From contig NZ_CP059901.1 of NCBI RefSeq assembly GCF_014127285.1, forward strand, positions 1,550,001-1,614,000: a stretch of 64,000 bases of DNA, read 5' to 3'. Position numbers and translations under genes: made by a program. The stretch comes from Mumia sp. ZJ1417 (GTDB lineage Bacteria; Actinomycetota; Actinomycetes; Propionibacteriales; Nocardioidaceae). Shown here one piece after another: positions 60,855 to 64,000 of the stretch. Position 1 is the stretch's first letter. Each line of letters starts with the position of its first letter. The notes under the pieces were generated by a model. The model was not told where the DNA came from and searched no databases. It saw only the letters and a list, made by a program, of their open reading frames with translations.

Positions 60855-61592
60855 GTGAGTGAACCGTCATCGTTGCCCCGCACGGAACGTCCCAGCGACG
60901 TCGTGGCCGCGACGCTCGCCGCGATCGCGGAGACCGCCGGACGCCCTCTGCGGGTCGTCGACCTCGGTGGTGGGACCGGCGGGCGCGCCGTAGACCTGGC
61001 TAGGCGCGGCCACGACGTGCTGGTCGTCGATCGCAGCGCCGACGCCCTCGCGATGCTCGACCAGCGCGCGTCGGCTGCCGGCGTCGCCGCTCGGATCGAC
61101 AAGGTGCAGGCGGACGTGTCCGAGCTCGGCGCGCACGTCGCGGACGGCGAGGTCGACCTCGTGCTCTGCCACGGGATCCTCGAGGTCGTCGACGACCCGG
61201 CAGCGTTGCTCGCCGCGGTGGCGCGGGCGCTGCGGCCGGGCGGGCACGCCAGCATCCTGGCCGCGGGCCGGCTCCGGTCCGTGCTGGCGCGAGCGCTGGC
61301 GGGCGACCTCGTACGGGCCCGACGGCTCCTTGCGCTCGACGCCGAGGGCTGGGACCGCACGGTCGACGGGCCCCGCCGCTACGTCTTGGTCGAGCTCGTC
61401 GCGCTCATCGAGTCCGAGGGGCTCCTCGTCGAGAGCGCCGACGGCGTGCGCGTGCTCGCCGACCTCGTCCCGAGGGCGCTCGTCGAGTCGGAGGCCGACC
61501 GTCAGGCACTGCTGTCGCTCGAAGAAGCCGCCGCCGCCGATCACCGGTTGCGAGAGCTCGCCGGCGCCCTGCACGTCATCGCCCGGGCGTGA
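60855..61592 (+). CDS. class I SAM-dependent methyltransferase
   Basis: A 245-residue enzyme with SAM motif I VVDLGGGTGGRAVDLA near 34-49, an acidic residue in VVDRSADAL near 56-64, and VDLVLCHGILEVVDDPAALLAAVARALRPGG spread near 99-129. The substrate is unknown; it resembles the SmtA/CmoM group of tRNA- or small-molecule methyltransferases. It faces the second L,D-transpeptidase gene, with 21 bases between. Confidence 0.87.
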   Translation: MSEPSSLPRTERPSDVVAATLAAIAETAGRPLRVVDLGGGTGGRAVDLARRGHDVLVVDRSADALAMLDQRASAAGVAARIDKVQADVSELGAHVADGEVDLVLCHGILEVVDDPAALLAAVARALRPGGHASILAAGRLRSVLARALAGDLVRARRLLALDAEGWDRTVDGPRRYVLVELVALIESEGLLVESADGVRVLADLVPRALVESEADRQALLSLEEAAAADHRLRELAGALHVIARA

Positions 61593-61613
61593 GCGCGCCG
61601 CGCCGGGCGGGGA

Positions 61614-62411
61614 TCAGCCCCAGGCGCCGTAGACCGTGACCTTGAGCTTTTTGTTGGCCGTCAGTGCCCACAGCTGCTTGGCGTCGGGGATGTACATGTT
61701 GACGCAGCCGTGACTGTGCCCCACGAACGGATCCATCATCAGGTACGACGCGTGGAAGGCCTGGCCCCCGGAGAAGAACTGGGCGTACGGCATCTTGGCC
61801 TCGTAGATCGAGCTGACGTGGCTCTTGCTGCGGAAGAAGACCGAGAACGAGCCGGTGCGCGTCTTGGACGACGACGCGCCGCCGCGGACGAGCCAGGAGT
61901 TCCAGAGGGTGCCGTTCTTGTAGAGGACCACCTGGTGCCGATTGCGGTCGTAGCAGGCGTGCCAGCCGGACGACTTGCAGCGCTTCGGGATGCTGGACTT
62001 GCCGCGGACCGTCTTCTGGATGAGTCGCTTCCACGTCGCGGTGTTGGCCACGCCGGTGCGCTTGAGCCCGACCCGCTTCTGGAACTTCTTGACGGCCTTC
62101 TCGGTGCGTGCCGTGTAGGTCCCGTTGACCGCGCCGCCGTAGACGCCGGCCCAACGCAGGCGGTACTGGAGCTCGCGCACGTGCTTGATCGAGGTCACCG
62201 AACGGTCACGATCGCCCGGACGCGTCGTGGCGCGGTAGAACCGGTCCTTCTTCGACGCCTTCGCGCGGGCGAGCGACGCGGGCACGCCCGTGGGCGCAGC
62301 AGTCGAGGCGGCAGCGGGCGCCGCGGTCGCCGGGGCGGCCGAGGCGACCGCGACAAGGGCGCTGGACAGCACGAGAGTGGCAGAGCTGACGAGCGCGGTG
62401 AGGCGGAGCAT
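61614..62411 (-). CDS. secreted L,D-transpeptidase with peptidoglycan-binding domain
   Basis: The second L,D-transpeptidase in the window. The 265-residue protein has a signal peptide (about 1-31), an Ala/Pro-rich linker, a peptidoglycan-binding (PGRP-type) repeat region (about 75-125: LQYRLRWAGVYGGAVNGTYT near 83-102) and a C-terminal YkuD domain with HSHGCVNM at 232-239 (catalytic Cys236). The ATG at 62411 has AAGGA five to nine bases upstream. Unlike the 12.2-kb copy it has no lipobox. Confidence 0.92.
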   Translation of the reverse strand: MLRLTALVSSATLVLSSALVAVASAAPATAAPAAASTAAPTGVPASLARAKASKKDRFYRATTRPGDRDRSVTSIKHVRELQYRLRWAGVYGGAVNGTYTARTEKAVKKFQKRVGLKRTGVANTATWKRLIQKTVRGKSSIPKRCKSSGWHACYDRNRHQVVLYKNGTLWNSWLVRGGASSSKTRTGSFSVFFRSKSHVSSIYEAKMPYAQFFSGGQAFHASYLMMDPFVGHSHGCVNMYIPDAKQLWALTANKKLKVTVYGAWG

Positions 62412-62557
62412 CGACGTCCTTCCGAGGGCAGGGAGGGGGAACCGACGCCCCCGTGCGGACAAACAATAGCCCGTGCTGTGGCGTTGCCGTGGGCGCCTGC
62501 CTAGACTGGGCGCTGAAGGTGCTGGCAACGGCCGGTCGAGTGTCAGGGAGGCCCGAA

Positions 62558-62962
62558 GTGCCGCTCTCAGAGGAAGAGCAGAGGTTGCTCGAGCAGTTGG
62601 AGCATGCCCTCGCTGCGGAGGACCCGAGGCTCGCGTCGACCTTGCGCGGCTCGAAGCTCCGGGCACGTGCACGCCGGATCGTCGTTCTCGCGGCGATCGG
62701 CTTCGTGGCCGGTGTCGGTCTGCTCATGACCGGCGTGATCGCCGCTTCGACGCCACTGGGCGTCCTCGGATTCGTCCTGATGGTCGCGGGCGCCTACTTC
62801 TTCCTCACTGCTTGGAAGTCGCGAGACGTCGACTCGCCCTCGGACCCGCGCCAGGCGCCGCCGGCACATCCGGGTCACGGAGCCAGCCGTGCTCCCGCTT
62901 CGGAGTCCTTCATGCACCGCATGGAGGAGCGCTGGAAGCGTCGCCGCGACTCCGGCGCCTGA
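62558..62962 (+). CDS. DUF3040 domain membrane protein
   Basis: A 134-residue protein starting PLSEEEQRLLEQLEHALAAEDPRLASTL, in pieces, the DUF3040 signature, then two membrane helices (about 40-62 and 66-85) and a basic C-terminus. In actinobacteria DUF3040 genes lie near mraZ and the dcw cluster. The GTG at 62558 has GGGAGG six bases upstream. Function unknown. Confidence 0.9.
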   Translation: MPLSEEEQRLLEQLEHALAAEDPRLASTLRGSKLRARARRIVVLAAIGFVAGVGLLMTGVIAASTPLGVLGFVLMVAGAYFFLTAWKSRDVDSPSDPRQAPPAHPGHGASRAPASESFMHRMEERWKRRRDSGA

Positions 62963-63001
62963 CCGCCCGCATCTCACTCCCTCAAGCTCACTTTCTCAAG
63001 C

Positions 63002-64000
63002 TCACTCCCTCAACGACAGCACCTCGTCCGCCTCGCGTGCCGTCCCGCGCTGGTCGCGGACGGCGAGCACCGATCTCGGGAGCACGGCCGCGAGCAGGTG
63101 CTGGCCTCGTGACGTGGTGTCGGCCATTGCCGTCCGCAGCCGGCTGACCACGTCGGCGAGGTCGACGGGCTCGTACGCAGGGGCATAGCGGCTGCGCTCC
63201 ACGGCATCGACCAGCGTGTCGAGCGCGCCACGGATGTCGGGGTCGTCGCGCAGCCGCGCGCGCAGCGGAGCAACCGTCGCGCGTGGTGAGGCGCCGTCGG
63301 TCCAGCCGAGGCCGAGATCGGTCGCCGTGTCGCGGACCTCCGCCCATGCGTCCTCGACCGTCGTCTCGCCGCCGCCTGCGTGGAGGCGACGGTGACGCCG
63401 GGTGGTGCGGACGACGGCAGGCGCGGCGAGAAGGAGCAGGAGCACCACGCCGACGACGACGAGCAGCACCATCCGTGACGAGGCGTCGCCCGCACCGTCC
63501 TGGGATGCCGGTCCGGTTTCACGACCCTGCGAAGCGTTGGGGGCGTTCGTCGGCGCCGTGGTCGGTGCGAGCGACGACTCGGGCTCCGTGGGGGCCGACT
63601 GGTCACCCTCCGCGAACGACGGCGCCGCATAGCCGCTGCCGCCTGGAGTGGGCTCGAAGGCCACCCATCCGATCCCCGCGAAGTACAGCTCTGGCCAGGC
63701 GTGCATGTCGGTCCCGCGGAACACCCACGAGCCGGCGGCGCGGCCGGGCTCGCCGGAGAGGAAACCGATCGAGACGCGGGCGGGGATCCCGAGCGAGCGG
63801 GCCATCATCGCCATCGCGGTCGAGAATTGCTCGCAGTAGCCGACCCGGTCGTCGGTGAGGAAGTCCTCGATCGTCCCCATCCCGGACCCGGCCCGCTGGT
63901 CGAGGGAGTACTCGAAGCCACCGTCCTCGCGGAACCACCGCTGGAGGGCGACTGCGCGGTCGAACGCGTTGTCGGCACCCTCGGTGACCTCCTCCGCACG
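63002..64000 (-). CDS. transglutaminase domain protein (TgpA-like), truncated by the window edge
   Basis: The C-terminal 332 residues of a large membrane transglutaminase-like protein; the start lies beyond 64000. Visible parts: the catalytic Cys in DRVGYCEQFSTAMAMMARSLG, the His in DMHAWPELYF and the following Asp/Glu region, a Ser/Thr/Pro-rich linker, one membrane segment (MVLLVVVGVVLLLLLAAP) and a C-terminal cytoplasmic domain with WAEVRDTATDLG. Such proteins often sit with MoxR and DUF58 genes beside the dcw cluster. No start is assigned. Confidence 0.88.
   Translation of the reverse strand, partial: RAEEVTEGADNAFDRAVALQRWFREDGGFEYSLDQRAGSGMGTIEDFLTDDRVGYCEQFSTAMAMMARSLGIPARVSIGFLSGEPGRAAGSWVFRGTDMHAWPELYFAGIGWVAFEPTPGGSGYAAPSFAEGDQSAPTEPESSLAPTTAPTNAPNASQGRETGPASQDGAGDASSRMVLLVVVGVVLLLLLAAPAVVRTTRRHRRLHAGGGETTVEDAWAEVRDTATDLGLGWTDGASPRATVAPLRARLRDDPDIRGALDTLVDAVERSRYAPAYEPVDLADVVSRLRTAMADTTSRGQHLLAAVLPRSVLAVRDQRGTAREADEVLSLRE

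Overview
This window is a stretch of core chromosome from a high-GC Gram-positive bacterium (Actinomycetota). The evidence is the strong G/C bias at third codon positions, many GTG and TTG starts, the actinobacterial bcc-aa3 respiratory gene set (qcrCAB, ctaC/D/E/F), PspA with PspAA, PspAB and HtpX, a MacS-type sensor kinase, an Rv2175c-like DNA-binding protein, DUF3040 and DUF3043 proteins, and class II DAHP synthase. The gene order from gcvT through adoK, the cytochrome genes, trpD, the exonuclease/UvrC-like fusion, NlpC/P60, fadD, SRPBCC/ArsA, plsC, aroG, the Ser/Thr kinase and a polyprenyl synthase resembles, from memory, the Rv2211c-to-Rv2170 part of Mycobacterium tuberculosis. The Streptomyces-like glk-plsC-macS-pfk order suggests a nocardioid or related lineage; that placement is inference. 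I see no tRNA, rRNA, CRISPR array, insertion sequence or prophage.

Layout. 0-9 kb: gcvT, a small protein, a DUF3043 membrane protein, the PspA envelope-stress block, an aminotransferase with glycerate kinase, an A-type iron-sulfur carrier and adenosine kinase. 9-18 kb: the respiratory block, with ctaC-ctaD-ctaF and a lipoprotein L,D-transpeptidase on the + strand facing ctaE-qcrC-qcrA-qcrB on the - strand. 18-23.5 kb: a receiver-like protein with trpD, a stand-alone Lrp-type sensor domain, a DEDD-exonuclease/GIY-YIG fusion, and an NlpC/P60 hydrolase behind a recognisable c-di-AMP (ydaO-type) riboswitch. 23.6-30 kb: acyl-CoA ligase, two SRPBCC proteins, an ArsA-family ATPase, a small CxxC protein and two tandem ROK kinases. 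30-43.4 kb: a GntR regulator divergent from a 12-gene myo-inositol uptake and catabolism operon. 43.4-64 kb: esterase, PlsC, MacS sensor kinase and regulator, phosphofructokinase, DAHP synthase, PdxY, endonuclease IV, a PASTA kinase divergent from its probable DNA-binding substrate, polyprenyl synthase, MetF, an FAD oxidoreductase, a YbaK protein, a methyltransferase, a second L,D-transpeptidase, a DUF3040 protein and a truncated transglutaminase. The last two usually lie just outside the division/cell-wall (dcw) cluster.

How the parts work together. The inositol operon reads as a complete importer (binding protein, permease, ATPase) plus oxidation (three Gfo/Idh/MocA enzymes), dehydration, ring opening (IolD), isomerisation (IolB), phosphorylation (IolC) and a candidate aldolase. 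IolA is not in the window. Ten of its eleven gene junctions are 4-base overlaps, and a 10-base match to the Corynebacterium IolR operator lies in the regulator/operon gap. The respiratory genes encode the whole bcc-aa3 supercomplex. Several cell-envelope genes (two L,D-transpeptidases, the riboswitch-controlled NlpC/P60 hydrolase, the PASTA kinase, the transglutaminase) suggest coordination of wall synthesis.

Features most worth following up: 17 genes whose -10-like hexamer ends 5-7 bases before the start codon (leaderless transcripts); a strongly over-represented palindromic octamer CCGTACGG; a phosphofructokinase with the Asp104/Lys124 pair of pyrophosphate-using enzymes; a receiver-like protein lacking the conserved lysine beside trpD; and two short tandem duplications that each span a stop codon. 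I did not find a clearly new multi-gene system such as an unknown defence island.
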